Below are positions 53,155-61,673 of a stretch of DNA of 64,000 nt, in pieces. Every line of letters begins with the position of its first letter. Positions within the stretch are counted from its first letter, which is position 1. Under the pieces are notes generated by a model. The model was given only the letters and a program-made list of their open reading frames with translations, ran no database searches and was not told the DNA's origin. Location: assembly GCF_003254475.1 (NCBI RefSeq), contig NZ_QFYQ01000001.1, positions 3,100,001 through 3,164,000 on the forward strand, given 5' to 3'. The DNA is from Phenylobacterium soli (GTDB lineage: Bacteria > Pseudomonadota > Alphaproteobacteria > Caulobacterales > Caulobacteraceae). A program made the position numbers and the translations under genes.

Positions 53155-54431
53155 GACGCCGCCGGGGCGATCTGGGTGTCGGGCTCGGGCGTCGCCGCCA
53201 GGCGGCGCGGTTCGGCGGCCCAGCGGAAGACCTGCAGCCAGAAGCCCAGCGACCAGCCCAGGTGCATGATCATCGCCGCGGGCCCTGCGAGCGCCACGGC
53301 GGGATCGCGCGACCTCGCCGCCAGCGCCAGGCCGTAGCCCAGGGCCGTCGCCATCCAGACGAGCGCCGGGATCGCCAGCGGCCAGAACAAGGGCGAGGCC
53401 GCCAGCCCCAGCACCGCCGGCGCCACGGCCAGGGGCAGCGCCTGGCGCAGCTTCAGCGGGGTGTAGTGCTTGAGGACGGTGCGCGCCCGGCCCTTGCCGT
53501 AGCTCACGTACTGCTTCCACAGCGCGCCGGGCGTCCGACGCGGGTGATAGACGATGCGCGTGCGGTCGGTCAGCCAGATCCGCGCGCCTTCCTGGGCGAG
53601 CCGCAGGTCGAGCTCGGCGTCCTCGTTGTGGCTGAAGCTCTCGTCGTAGCCGCCGATCGCCTGGAAGGCCTCGTGGCTGAACAGGGCGTGGTGGCCGTGA
53701 TCGACCCAGCCACCCTCCGCGCCGACCCGGTGGGCCGCGCCACCGGTGCCGAGGCGGGAATTCTGGGCCGCCGCCACGGCGCGCTGGAACGGCGCCTCGC
53801 CGACCGTCTCCATGGCCACGACCACCGAATGGGCGCCGGTGCGCTGGGCCTCGGCGATCAGGGTCGAGACGTAGTTCGTGGGGTAGTCGGCATGGGCGTC
53901 GACACGCACCAGCCAGGGCCGGTCGCCGCCCAGGGTGCGGGCGGCCAGATTGACGCCGGCGCTCTGCAGGCGGCCCGGATTGTCCATCAGGCGCACGCGC
54001 GGGTCGCGCGCGGCGATCTCGGCGACGATGTCACGGCAACCGTCGTCGGAGCCGCCGTCGGCCACCAGCACGAGTGGATCCACCAGCCCGTCGTCATCGA
54101 GAATTCTGGCGATCACCTGGGCGATGAGGCCGGCCTCGTTGAGGCACGGGATGACGATCAGGGCGCGGCGCGCGGCGAGTTCGGGCTCGAGCGGCGCCGG
54201 CGCATTGGCGGCCTCGGCGGGCACGTGGATCAGCCGCTCAGGATCGATCTCGGCCCAGGCGCGCGGCCAGGCGGCGGGCGCGCTCCAGGGCGAGCGCGCG
54301 GCGGCCTCGCCGGCTGGCGCCCCGGACGGCGCGAAGGACCTCTGTTCGGCGGGCGCGATCGGCCCTCCCTCGTCGCGGAAGGCGTCGTCAGGACGAAGGG
54401 GAAGCTCGGCGCGGGGCTTCGGGCTTTGCAT
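53151..54431 (-). CDS. Family 2 glycosyltransferase (ExoA-like)
   Basis: This 426-residue GT2 has an unusual N-terminal extension of about 85 residues, rich in Pro and Ala. The catalytic core follows: ALIVIPCLNEAGLIAQVIAR, VADGGSDDGCRDIV, the DxD in VRVDAHADYPTNYV and a catalytic Glu-Asp in SFSHNEDAELDLRLAQEG. Membrane helices near the C-terminus (residues 330-400) anchor it. Rhizobial ExoA is a beta-1,3-glucosyltransferase with the same core and membrane tail. The downstream GT2 gene overlaps its stop. Confidence 0.9.
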   Translation of the reverse strand: MQSPKPRAELPLRPDDAFRDEGGPIAPAEQRSFAPSGAPAGEAAARSPWSAPAAWPRAWAEIDPERLIHVPAEAANAPAPLEPELAARRALIVIPCLNEAGLIAQVIARILDDDGLVDPLVLVADGGSDDGCRDIVAEIAARDPRVRLMDNPGRLQSAGVNLAARTLGGDRPWLVRVDAHADYPTNYVSTLIAEAQRTGAHSVVVAMETVGEAPFQRAVAAAQNSRLGTGGAAHRVGAEGGWVDHGHHALFSHEAFQAIGGYDESFSHNEDAELDLRLAQEGARIWLTDRTRIVYHPRRTPGALWKQYVSYGKGRARTVLKHYTPLKLRQALPLAVAPAVLGLAASPLFWPLAIPALVWMATALGYGLALAARSRDPAVALAGPAAMIMHLGWSLGFWLQVFRWAAEPRRLAATPEPDTQIAPAAS

Positions 54432-54494
54432 GGTACGCGGGCGATCCAGACTTCTCGGAAGAGTCCGCCCGGCGCAGCTTCGGACGGACGGGCT

Positions 54495-55712
54495 CTAAAC
54501 CGCCTCGCCGGGAGAATGTTCCGGCTGAACGTGGCTGTTCTGCGCAACGCGCCGCAGGGGTCCGGAACGCGGCTCAGGCGCACCCGCTCCGCCCAGCGCC
54601 TGCACCATCCGGACGCAGTCGTCGGCGTCGGCCACGAAGGCCCGGCGCGGCAGCTCGGCGACCTCCTGGCGAAGCGCGGCGTAGCGCCTCGGCGACAGGC
54701 CCTCGAGCCAGCCTTCCAGGTCGGCCGGCTCGCGCAGCCGCACGCCGAAACCGTGCCGCGCCAGGTAGCGGCCGGTCTCGACGCCGGAGAGCGCGATGGG
54801 CACCGCGCCGTGGCGGCTGGCCTCGTAGAGCCGGTTGGGCAGCAGCCAGGAGGAGTTCTGCCCCTCCTCCATGAAGTCGATGGCCCAGGCGAAATGCGCC
54901 TCGCCGTAGAGGCGCGGCAGGTCGGCGGCGGCGTAGGCCCCGCCGAAGGTCACGTTGTCGACCGCCGCCACCTGCGCGTCGAAGTCGTCGAACTCGGTAT
55001 GGGCCGGACGGCCGTGGATGCTCACCTCGACGAGGTCCGGCCGCCGGGCGGCGAGGTCGGTGAGGATGTCGAGGCTCTTGCGGCAGCGAATGGCGCCCAT
55101 CCAGGCGATCCGCCACGGCGGCCCCGGCGGCAGGGCCGCGATCGCGGAAGGCGCGGCATCGGGCTCCAGCTCCAGCACCTTGTTCTCCAGCAGCAGGACG
55201 GGCGTATCGAGGCCGCGTCCCAGGCCCTGGCGCGGGCGAAAATAGGCGTCGAGGAAGGCGGGCGAGGAGACCACCAGAAGGTCCGCCCGCCGCATCAGGG
55301 CCCGCTCGGCCGTGCGCAGGGCGCGGCTCTTGACGCCCTGCCCCAGCATCAGGCGGTGGATGTCCAGGCACTCGTACACCAGGCGCGCGGAGCTGCCGGC
55401 GAAGCGCCGCGCCGCCTCGGCGACGGCGAGCATCTCCAAGGTGCGGGCCATCACCACCTCGACGCCGGCCAGATGGCGCGCCAGTCGCCGGCCCGCCGCC
55501 GCGGTAAGCAGCGTCTTGGCCGCGCGATGGGCGAGACGCGCGTCATGGGTGCGACCAAGGTCGATGGCCGGGACGCCCGCCACCTCGGCGGGGGCCTGGT
55601 CCTCGCGCCGGAAGCCCAGCGCCACCGGCTCGGCCCCGCCGGCCTTCAGCATCCGCAGCCGCCGGGCGACGGCGGGATCGGTCAGGTCGTGGACGAAATA
55701 GGCGATCTTCAC
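54495..55712 (-). CDS. Family 4-type glycosyltransferase (ExoL-like)
   Basis: This GT-B enzyme of about 405 residues has VKIAYFVHDLTDPAVARRLR at its start and a nucleotide-sugar region toward the C-terminus (SSWLLPNRLYEASRHGAVPI, then GVRLREPADLEGWLEG). It looks like rhizobial ExoL, an enzyme of exopolysaccharide subunit assembly. GTG 55712 gives the normal family N-terminus with GGGG six bases upstream. Upstream ATGs at 55790 and 55814 would add 26-34 residues of unlikely sequence and overlap the divergent acyltransferase promoter. It lies 63 bp upstream of the ExoA-like gene on the same strand. Confidence 0.87.
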   Translation of the reverse strand: MKIAYFVHDLTDPAVARRLRMLKAGGAEPVALGFRREDQAPAEVAGVPAIDLGRTHDARLAHRAAKTLLTAAAGRRLARHLAGVEVVMARTLEMLAVAEAARRFAGSSARLVYECLDIHRLMLGQGVKSRALRTAERALMRRADLLVVSSPAFLDAYFRPRQGLGRGLDTPVLLLENKVLELEPDAAPSAIAALPPGPPWRIAWMGAIRCRKSLDILTDLAARRPDLVEVSIHGRPAHTEFDDFDAQVAAVDNVTFGGAYAAADLPRLYGEAHFAWAIDFMEEGQNSSWLLPNRLYEASRHGAVPIALSGVETGRYLARHGFGVRLREPADLEGWLEGLSPRRYAALRQEVAELPRRAFVADADDCVRMVQALGGAGAPEPRSGPLRRVAQNSHVQPEHSPGEAV

Positions 55713-55812
55713 ATCGTGCCCCGAGATCGGCTTCAGCCTCTGCGGAGCCAAACGCGCCACGAGCCGTTTGGAGGCCAAGGTTCGTTCCATTTCACGAGAC
55801 CGCGGGCGGGGC

Positions 55813-56925
55813 ATGGCCGTATCGGCGCATTCGGAAATCCAGCATCAGGCGGCGGCGGAAGACCGGCCGCGCGAGCTCGGGCCGCTGCCCAAGGCGGCGG
55901 GCGAGGTGCGCTCGATCCAGTACCTGCGCGGCTTCGCCGCGTTCGGCGTGCTGCTGTTCCACGCGGCCGAACGGGCCGGCGGCGCCTTCGGCGTCGGCGC
56001 GGCCGGGGTCGACGTCTTCTTCGTGATCTCCGGCTTCATCATGTGGGTGGTGACCTGCCGCAAAGCGCCCTCGCCGGGCGACTTCCTGCTGCGCCGCGTC
56101 CAGCGGATCGTACCGCTCTACTGGGGCCTGACGCTCGCCGTGGCCGCCGCCGCGGTGGCCATCCCCGGCGCCTTCCCCGCCATGCGCGCGACCGCCGCGC
56201 ACCTCGTGCAGTCCCTGCTGTTCGTCCCGCACCGCGACGAAACCGGGCTCATCGCACCGCTCATCGTTCCGGGCTGGACCCTGAACTACGAGATGTTCTT
56301 CTACCTGCTGTTCGCCGCCGCCCTGCTGACGCCGGCGCGCGTGCGGCCGTTCGTGCTCAGCGCCGCCCTGCTTGGCCTCGTCGCCGTCCGGCCGCTGGGC
56401 GACGGCCAGAACGCCATCTGGGCGACCTACACCAACCCGTTGCTGCTCGAGTTCGGGGCCGGCGTCTGGCTCGGCAAGGCGTGGTCCGAGCGCCGCCTGC
56501 CGGGCCGCGGCGTCGGCTGGGCGCTGGTCGGCCTGGGGCTCGCAGGCTTCACGGCCGTCACCCTGGCGGGCTTCGACGTCGAGCCGGCGCGGGTTCTGCT
56601 GTGGGGCCTGCCCGCCTTCGCCCTGGTGGCCGGGGCCGTCAGCCTGGAGCAGGCCGGCCCGCTGCCGCACTGGTGGCCGCTCCGCGCGCTCGGCGATGCG
56701 TCCTATTCAGTCTACCTGGTTCATGGACTGGCGATTTCGGCCGCCGTCCGCGGTCTCGAAAAGCTCGGGGTTGGTGCGCCCGCCGTCACCTTCGCCGCCT
56801 CGGTCGCCACCGGCGTCGTGGCCGGCCTCCTCGCCTACCAGCTCGCCGAGAAGCCGCTCATGAAGCTCTTCCGGACCGGCCTGGCCGCCCGCCGCCCGAG
56901 CCCCGCCGTCGCGCCCGCGCCTTAG
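55813..56925 (+). CDS. Acyltransferase 3 family protein (ExoZ-like)
   Basis: This 370-residue integral membrane acyltransferase carries 10 or so membrane segments. EVRSIQYLRGFAAFGVLLFH opens the domain with the family Arg/His residues, then DVFFVISGFIMW, LRRVQRIVPLYWG and PGWTLNYEMFFYLLF. It transfers acetyl or succinyl groups to sugars of the polymer at the membrane; rhizobial ExoZ acetylates succinoglycan. ATG 55813 has GGGCGGGG before it. Its last 219 bp are antisense to the 3' end of the convergent GT2 gene. Confidence 0.93.
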   Translation: MAVSAHSEIQHQAAAEDRPRELGPLPKAAGEVRSIQYLRGFAAFGVLLFHAAERAGGAFGVGAAGVDVFFVISGFIMWVVTCRKAPSPGDFLLRRVQRIVPLYWGLTLAVAAAAVAIPGAFPAMRATAAHLVQSLLFVPHRDETGLIAPLIVPGWTLNYEMFFYLLFAAALLTPARVRPFVLSAALLGLVAVRPLGDGQNAIWATYTNPLLLEFGAGVWLGKAWSERRLPGRGVGWALVGLGLAGFTAVTLAGFDVEPARVLLWGLPAFALVAGAVSLEQAGPLPHWWPLRALGDASYSVYLVHGLAISAAVRGLEKLGVGAPAVTFAASVATGVVAGLLAYQLAEKPLMKLFRTGLAARRPSPAVAPAP

Positions 56926-57843
56926 GAGGCGGCCGGAAAGCTTCAGCGGCGCCTTGAGGGCGGGCTCGCGCAGCTCGGGCAGGGTGAGCCACAGGGGATT
57001 GGCCAGATAGGCCTGCGCGGCGAAACGCAGCGCCAGGTCGCGCCGACCCTGGCCCATGGCCCGGCGGGCCAGCCACATGAGGGTCAGGCTCCGCGCCGCC
57101 CAGACGTCGGGCTTGGCCAGCCGTGGCCCGTCGCGTTCGCAGCGGCGGATCACCTCGAGCGCGCCTCTCGCGGTGCGCTCCAGCGCGTGCGAGGAGCTCT
57201 GAGGCATGATCCGGTAGAGCACCAGGGGCTCGTCGATGGGCACGACCGCGCCGCGCCAGGAGAGCTGCAGCAGGAGCTGCCAATCCTCCACCTGGCCGAA
57301 GTCGCGCACCAGATCGCCGTCATAGCCGCCGATGTCCCGCACCAGGTCGGCGCGCATCAGCATGGCGCTGCCGTTGCCCACCGGATTGCGCAGCAGCAGC
57401 TCGCGGTAGCCCACCCGCGCCGGCAGGGCCGTTTCGGCGACGGGCAGCAGTTCGTCCTCGGTATCGATCCACAGCGACCGGGCGAAGGCGAAGGCCGCGC
57501 CCTCGCCCGCCGCTTCCAGGGCGGCGACGGTGCGCTCCAGGAACTGCGGCCGCCACATGTCGTCGGAGTCGAGATTGGCGATATAGCGGCCGCGCGCCTC
57601 GGAGAGCGCCCGGTTGCGGGCTGCGGAGACCCCGCCGTTCGGCTGGCGGATCAGGCGCACGCGGACGTCGTCGAGGGCGCAGCGGGCGACCACCTCGGCC
57701 GTGTCGTCCTTCGATCCGTCGTCCACGACGATGACTTCGAAGTCGGTGAAGGTCTGGTCGCGCAGCGAGGCCAGCGTGCGTCCGACGAACGCCGCTGCGT
57801 TGTACGCCGGAATGATGACGCTGACGCTCGGCGTCGTTCCCAT
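56707..57843 (-). CDS. Family 2 glycosyltransferase with antisense-derived C-terminus
   Basis: This 378-residue GT2 has VSVIIPAYNAAAFVGRTLAS, VIVVDDGSKDDTAEVV, NLDSDDMWRPQFLER and a GQVEDWQLLLQL acceptor site. The catalytic domain ends by about residue 290. Residues from about 307 (GGARAAGGQAGPEELHERLL onward) are Gly/Glu-rich and are encoded on the strand opposite the ExoZ-like gene. They do not look like a folded GT2 domain, so the original stop codon was probably lost. The ATG at 57843 begins MGTTPSVSV, with AGGTGA just upstream. Confidence 0.88.
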   Translation of the reverse strand: MGTTPSVSVIIPAYNAAAFVGRTLASLRDQTFTDFEVIVVDDGSKDDTAEVVARCALDDVRVRLIRQPNGGVSAARNRALSEARGRYIANLDSDDMWRPQFLERTVAALEAAGEGAAFAFARSLWIDTEDELLPVAETALPARVGYRELLLRNPVGNGSAMLMRADLVRDIGGYDGDLVRDFGQVEDWQLLLQLSWRGAVVPIDEPLVLYRIMPQSSSHALERTARGALEVIRRCERDGPRLAKPDVWAARSLTLMWLARRAMGQGRRDLALRFAAQAYLANPLWLTLPELREPALKAPLKLSGRLLRRGRDGGARAAGGQAGPEELHERLLGELVGEEAGHDAGGDRGGEGDGGRTNPELFETADGGRNRQSMNQVD

Positions 57844-57915
57844 GGCTCACCTGAAGTGCAGGTCCCCGTGACGCCTTAACGCCCCAAAGCGGCCAACGTT
57901 CAGTCGAGCTTGCGA

Positions 57916-59061
57916 TCAGTCCAGATCGAGGAGTTCGCGGCCGGCTTCGCGGACCGAGTTGCAGCCGGTCAGGATCATCGCCACGGCGAGTTCCGAGCGC
58001 AGGGTCCCGAGCATCCTGGTGATCGCCGCCTCGCCGCCCGCCCCGAGCGCCCAGGCCCAGGGCCGCCCGACGAAGCAGGCCTTCGCCCCCAGCGCCAGGG
58101 CCTTCAGCACGTCCAGGCCCGAGCGCACGCCGCCGTCCATGAAAACCTCGAGGTCGGCGCCCACCGCATCGGCGATCCTGGGCAGGGCCGAGATCGAGGA
58201 GCGGACCCCGTCGAGCTGGCGCCCGCCGTGGTTCGAGACCACCAGGCCCTGCGCGCCCACGCGCACGACCTCGCGCGCGTCGTCCACGTCCAGTACGCCC
58301 TTGATGACGATCGGCCCGTCCCAGTTCTCGCGCACCCAGTCGAGGTCGGCCCAGGTCACGGAGCGATCGAAGTTGCGGGCGATCCAGGCCAGGAAGTCGG
58401 TGACACGCCGGCCCTGCTGCTGCACCGCGCCCTCGACGTTGCCGAGACTGTGCGGCCGGCCCTGGGCCCAGACGTTCCACATCCAGCCCGGATGGGTGAG
58501 CCCGTCCCAGGCGGTATTGAGCGCGCCGGAAAGGCCGCTCGAGCCGGTGAAGCCGGACCGGACGTCCCGGTAGCGGGCGCCGGGCACCGGCAGGTCGACG
58601 GTGAACACCAGCACCGGGCAGCCGGCGTCCCGGGCGCGGCCCAGGAGGGCTTTCATGTAGCCCCGGTCCTTCAGCATGTAGAGCTGGAACCAGGGCGGCG
58701 CGGCCTTGGCCGCCACCTCCTCCACCGAGCAGACGCCGACGGTGGAGAGGCAGAACGGTAGGCCCGCCGCCGTCGCCGCCTTGGAAGCCTGCACCTCGCC
58801 GCGCCGGCCGTACATGCCGGCCATGCCCACGGGCGCGAGGCCCACCGGCATCGACAGGGTCTGGCCGAGGGTCTCGACGGTCATGTCGAGCTGGCTCATG
58901 TCGCGCAGCACCCGCTGGCGCAGGGCGATCAGCTCCAGGTCGCGCACGTTGCGGGCCAGCGTCTCCTCGGCATAGGAGCCGCCGTCTATGTACTCGAAGA
59001 AGATGTTCGGGAGCCGCCGGCGGGCCAGCTCCCGATAGTCCGAAACCGAAGCCGCCCGCAT
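57916..59061 (-). CDS. lldD: FMN-dependent alpha-hydroxyacid dehydrogenase (L-lactate dehydrogenase-like)
   Basis: This 381-residue FMN-binding TIM barrel has LPNIFFEYIDGGSYAEETLA, the FMN site in PVGLAPVGMAGMYGRRGEVQ, FQLYMLKDRG and TVDLPVPGARYRDVRSG. The catalytic His is in VSNHGGRQLDGVRSS, with the Arg block FMDGGVRSGLDVLKAL after it. It oxidises L-lactate or a related 2-hydroxyacid, passing electrons to the respiratory chain or oxygen. Length matches LldD, but glycolate, mandelate and other substrates remain possible. No permease or GntR-type regulator is adjacent. Confidence 0.9.
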   Translation of the reverse strand: MRAASVSDYRELARRRLPNIFFEYIDGGSYAEETLARNVRDLELIALRQRVLRDMSQLDMTVETLGQTLSMPVGLAPVGMAGMYGRRGEVQASKAATAAGLPFCLSTVGVCSVEEVAAKAAPPWFQLYMLKDRGYMKALLGRARDAGCPVLVFTVDLPVPGARYRDVRSGFTGSSGLSGALNTAWDGLTHPGWMWNVWAQGRPHSLGNVEGAVQQQGRRVTDFLAWIARNFDRSVTWADLDWVRENWDGPIVIKGVLDVDDAREVVRVGAQGLVVSNHGGRQLDGVRSSISALPRIADAVGADLEVFMDGGVRSGLDVLKALALGAKACFVGRPWAWALGAGGEAAITRMLGTLRSELAVAMILTGCNSVREAGRELLDLD

Positions 59062-59126
59062 GTCCCTCCCTCACGCCCTCCGGCGTCTGGACCTCGACAC
59101 TAGCAACCGGGCGGCGCTTCGTCTCG

Positions 59127-59879
59127 TCAGGCGGTCGCGGCGGCCTCGACCGGCTGCGGCGGGCGCGGACCCATGACGATCCACACCTGATGGCCGCGGG
59201 CCAGCAGCTCGCCGGAGGCGCTGAACAGGGCGACCCCCGCCGTCTCCTTGCGGCCGTCGCGCGCCAGGGGCCAGGCCAGCACGATGCACTCCTCGCCCGC
59301 CTTGGGGCGGCGGATCACCTCGCCGGTCATGGTGCCGAGCAGGGCGCCGTGGCGGCCTTCCTTCTCCACCCAGGCGAAGAAGCCCGGGCAGTCGAGCGCG
59401 CCCCAGATCACCTCGGTGGGCGCCAGACCCTCCCCGTCGGCGAAGTTGGCGTGCGGCGTCCAGGCGCCGGCCACGACGCCGTGCTCGGCCCCGTCGAGCT
59501 GGCCGACGAACACCTTGAGCCCGTCGCCGTCCTCGCGCTCCGGACCGCAGGTGAAGCAGATCGGATGGATGCGCTGGGTGAGGCCCTGGTAGCGGGCGCC
59601 CGCGGCGCGGGCGGCCTCCAGGCTCGGCGCCTTGGGCGGCGTCGGCAGCTCGGCGCCGGCGGACGGGTCCGCCTTGCCGATCAGCTGGCCCTCGTCACCC
59701 GAAAGCACGAAGCCGCCGGTCGCCGGATCCAGCGCCAGCGGCGCGTCGAGCGGGATCGGCGCGCGCAGCACGGCGGTGGCGGGACCTTCGATCCCCTTGG
59801 CCAGGACGCCGCAGACATAACCCCCGTTGCCGGAATTCGGCGGGCCGCAGAATTGGCGGCCGATAATGATCTTGGACAA
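59127..59879 (-). CDS. Hotdog-fold protein (thioesterase-like)
   Basis: This 250-residue protein has a conserved CGPPNSGNGGYVCGVLAKGI start and a second CFTCGPEREDGDG motif, which I associate with hotdog-fold acyl-CoA thioesterase-like proteins of actinobacteria and alphaproteobacteria. The second half contains LGTMTGEVIRRPKAGEEC and ends in a proline-rich tail. The likely role is hydrolysis or binding of an acyl-CoA, but no catalytic residue is certain. It is divergent from the 110-residue small protein gene, 177 bp away. The ATG at 59879 begins MSKIIIGRQFCG. Confidence 0.75.
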   Translation of the reverse strand: MSKIIIGRQFCGPPNSGNGGYVCGVLAKGIEGPATAVLRAPIPLDAPLALDPATGGFVLSGDEGQLIGKADPSAGAELPTPPKAPSLEAARAAGARYQGLTQRIHPICFTCGPEREDGDGLKVFVGQLDGAEHGVVAGAWTPHANFADGEGLAPTEVIWGALDCPGFFAWVEKEGRHGALLGTMTGEVIRRPKAGEECIVLAWPLARDGRKETAGVALFSASGELLARGHQVWIVMGPRPPQPVEAAATA

Positions 59880-60056
59880 ATCGCACTCGCTGAATGGTCG
59901 TCAGAACAATGGGCAGCGCTTTTCCACGGAACTTCGCCGCGATCAAAGCCCTATTTGGCGCCCGCGGCGTTGGAGCCTTGGCCGGCGCTTGCTAGCTTGA
60001 GGCCCGTCGCCCTGGCGGCGGATTCGGAAATTGAACGACGTTCGAGGAGGTTTGCG

Positions 60057-60389
60057 GTGAACGATCGGGTGGAACGCCCCTGGGCTCTGATGCGCCATCA
60101 TGCCGGCTGGGCGGACGTCTTCCACATCGACACCGAGAGCGCGGACTCGATCACCGGCTTCTATCCGGACCGCGAGACCGTCGGCCCGCCGGTGAGCTAC
60201 TCGGTGCGCGCCGTGCTGGCCCGCTTCCCCACCCTTGAGGCCGCCCGCGCCGCGCGCGAGGGCGCCGTCTCGGAGTGGCGCAAGCACGACGCCGCGGTGC
60301 GCGACGCCGAGGCCAAGCTGCGTGACGCCGAGAAGGCCCGCGAAGACGCCTGGCTGAACTGCCTGCGCGACGCGGCCAAGGCGAGCTAG
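60057..60389 (+). CDS. Small hypothetical protein, 110 aa
   Basis: This 110-residue soluble protein starts at a GTG (60057) with a perfect GAGGAGG (60044-60050) six bases upstream, which decides the start. It has a Trp/His-rich head (PWALMRHHAGWADVFHID), a middle strand region and a C-terminal coiled-coil-like helix (KHDAAVRDAEAKLRDAEKAR). No family is recognised. Its TAG stop shares a CTAG palindrome with the stop of the convergent cytochrome b561 gene. Confidence 0.7.
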   Translation: MNDRVERPWALMRHHAGWADVFHIDTESADSITGFYPDRETVGPPVSYSVRAVLARFPTLEAARAAREGAVSEWRKHDAAVRDAEAKLRDAEKAREDAWLNCLRDAAKAS

Positions 60390-61069
60390 AGCCTCAGTCC
60401 CCTCGACACCCACCAGGCGACGGCGGCCGCGACGACGGCCGCCAGGGCCGCGCGCCACAGCGGCGCGAAGCTGAGCCTGGGATCCTGCGAGAACGCCTGC
60501 CGGCCGGTGACCATCGGCCGAACCAGGTTGGCGCGCTTGTAGACGAGATAGAAGGCGATCGCCGCGAGGTGCAGGACGACGAGGGTCTCCAGCGCCCAGA
60601 AGCTCCAGTGGTGCCACTTGGCGAACAGCCGGCCGGTGTCGAAGTCGACCCGGTCCGACAGCGGCCCGGCCTCGATGGCGTCCACATCCACGGCGAAGAG
60701 ACCGGTGACAACCTGGGCGATCAGGGTGGCGAGGATCGCCAGGACGCTCCACGCGCCGAGCGGATTGTGGCCCGGCATGTCCGACCTGGCCCGTGATGGC
60801 AGGGTCTTCAGATAGGCGAGCGTCGCCGCCGGGCCTTTGACGAAGCTCGCGAAGCGCGCGCTGGTCGAGCCCGCAAAGCCCCAGATCAGCCGGAAGACCA
60901 GCAGGCCAACCACCGCGTAGCCGGCCAGCCGGTGCCAATCCATCTTGCCCTCTTCGGCCGACCACCAGGCGAAGGCGATGAGGATCACCAGCGCCCAGTG
61001 GACGAGCCGAGTCGGCCCGTCCCACAGGCGGGACGAGCGCCGCGCCTCGGCCGTCTCGGTGTTGGCCAC
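60386..61069 (-). CDS. Cytochrome b561-family di-haem membrane protein
   Basis: This 227-residue protein has four membrane segments with haem-ligand histidines: TRLVHWALVILIAFAWW, MDWHRLAGYAVVGLLVFRLI, NPLGAWSVLAILATLIAQVV and WHHWSFWALETLVVLHLAAI. The form fits the Ni/Fe-hydrogenase b-type/cytochrome b561 family, which passes electrons between quinol and a periplasmic acceptor. The neighbouring cytochrome c' gene ends 4 bp upstream on the same strand, so the two are an operon. Hydrogenase subunits are not nearby, so another redox role is likely. Confidence 0.9.
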   Translation of the reverse strand: MANTETAEARRSSRLWDGPTRLVHWALVILIAFAWWSAEEGKMDWHRLAGYAVVGLLVFRLIWGFAGSTSARFASFVKGPAATLAYLKTLPSRARSDMPGHNPLGAWSVLAILATLIAQVVTGLFAVDVDAIEAGPLSDRVDFDTGRLFAKWHHWSFWALETLVVLHLAAIAFYLVYKRANLVRPMVTGRQAFSQDPRLSFAPLWRAALAAVVAAAVAWWVSRGLRL

Positions 61070-61073
61070 GATC

Positions 61074-61571
61074 TTAGTGCTGCTCGGGGACGCGGTACTT
61101 GTCGTGGCAGTTCTTGCAGGCGCCGCCGACGGCCCGGACTTCGCCCTTCACGCCGGCGATGTCGCCGGCCCTGGCGAGTTGGTCGAGCTTGGAGCTCTCC
61201 ACCTGCAGCCGGTTGGCCGCGGCGGCGAAGCCGGCCGGATCGGACCAGACCTCGGGCTTGGCGTCGGTCTTCATGCCGCTCTCCGCGCCGCTGCCCTTCG
61301 GGAACCAGGTCGGCAGCTGGCCGGCGAGGCCCTTCAGCTTGGCGGAATTGGTGGCGATCACCGCCTTGTCCGGGGAGTCCTTCTTGATCTCGTCGAGGAT
61401 CGCCTTGAAGGCCGCGCCCTGGGCCTTGAAGTTCTGGTGGCGGGCGTAGGCCGCCTTGCCCATCGGCGTCTTCGGCATGGCGCCCATGTGCTCGTGGGCG
61501 AACGCCCCGCCGGCCGCCACGCCCATGCCCACCGCAAGGGCCACCACCGCCCCGAGCCTGATCTTCGCCAT
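61074..61571 (-). CDS. Cytochrome c' / c556 family protein, periplasmic
   Basis: This 165-residue protein has a signal peptide (MAKIRLGAVVALAVGMGVAA, cleavage near AFA) and a four-helix bundle. A C-terminal haem-binding CKNCHDKY motif sits in the correct position for cytochrome c'. The start ATG at 61571 is favoured over an upstream one at 61649, which would add a non-signal stretch. It pairs with the cytochrome b561 downstream; together they suggest electron transfer or a nitric-oxide or oxygen-stress role typical of cytochrome c'. Confidence 0.92.
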   Translation of the reverse strand: MAKIRLGAVVALAVGMGVAAGGAFAHEHMGAMPKTPMGKAAYARHQNFKAQGAAFKAILDEIKKDSPDKAVIATNSAKLKGLAGQLPTWFPKGSGAESGMKTDAKPEVWSDPAGFAAAANRLQVESSKLDQLARAGDIAGVKGEVRAVGGACKNCHDKYRVPEQH

Positions 61572-61673
61572 CGCCTGAAATCTCCCCGTGGACGAACTGG
61601 ACCGATCCAGACGCCCCAATGCGGGCAGGACTGTGCCGGGCAGACTCACGCCCCGTCAACGTCGGCGGCCGGC

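Noticed and set aside
53262..56957. Plus-strand open frame of about 1230 codons across the glycosyltransferases
   Set aside because: It is the complement of three clear genes and a frame shift of the acyltransferase; no independent start or domain.
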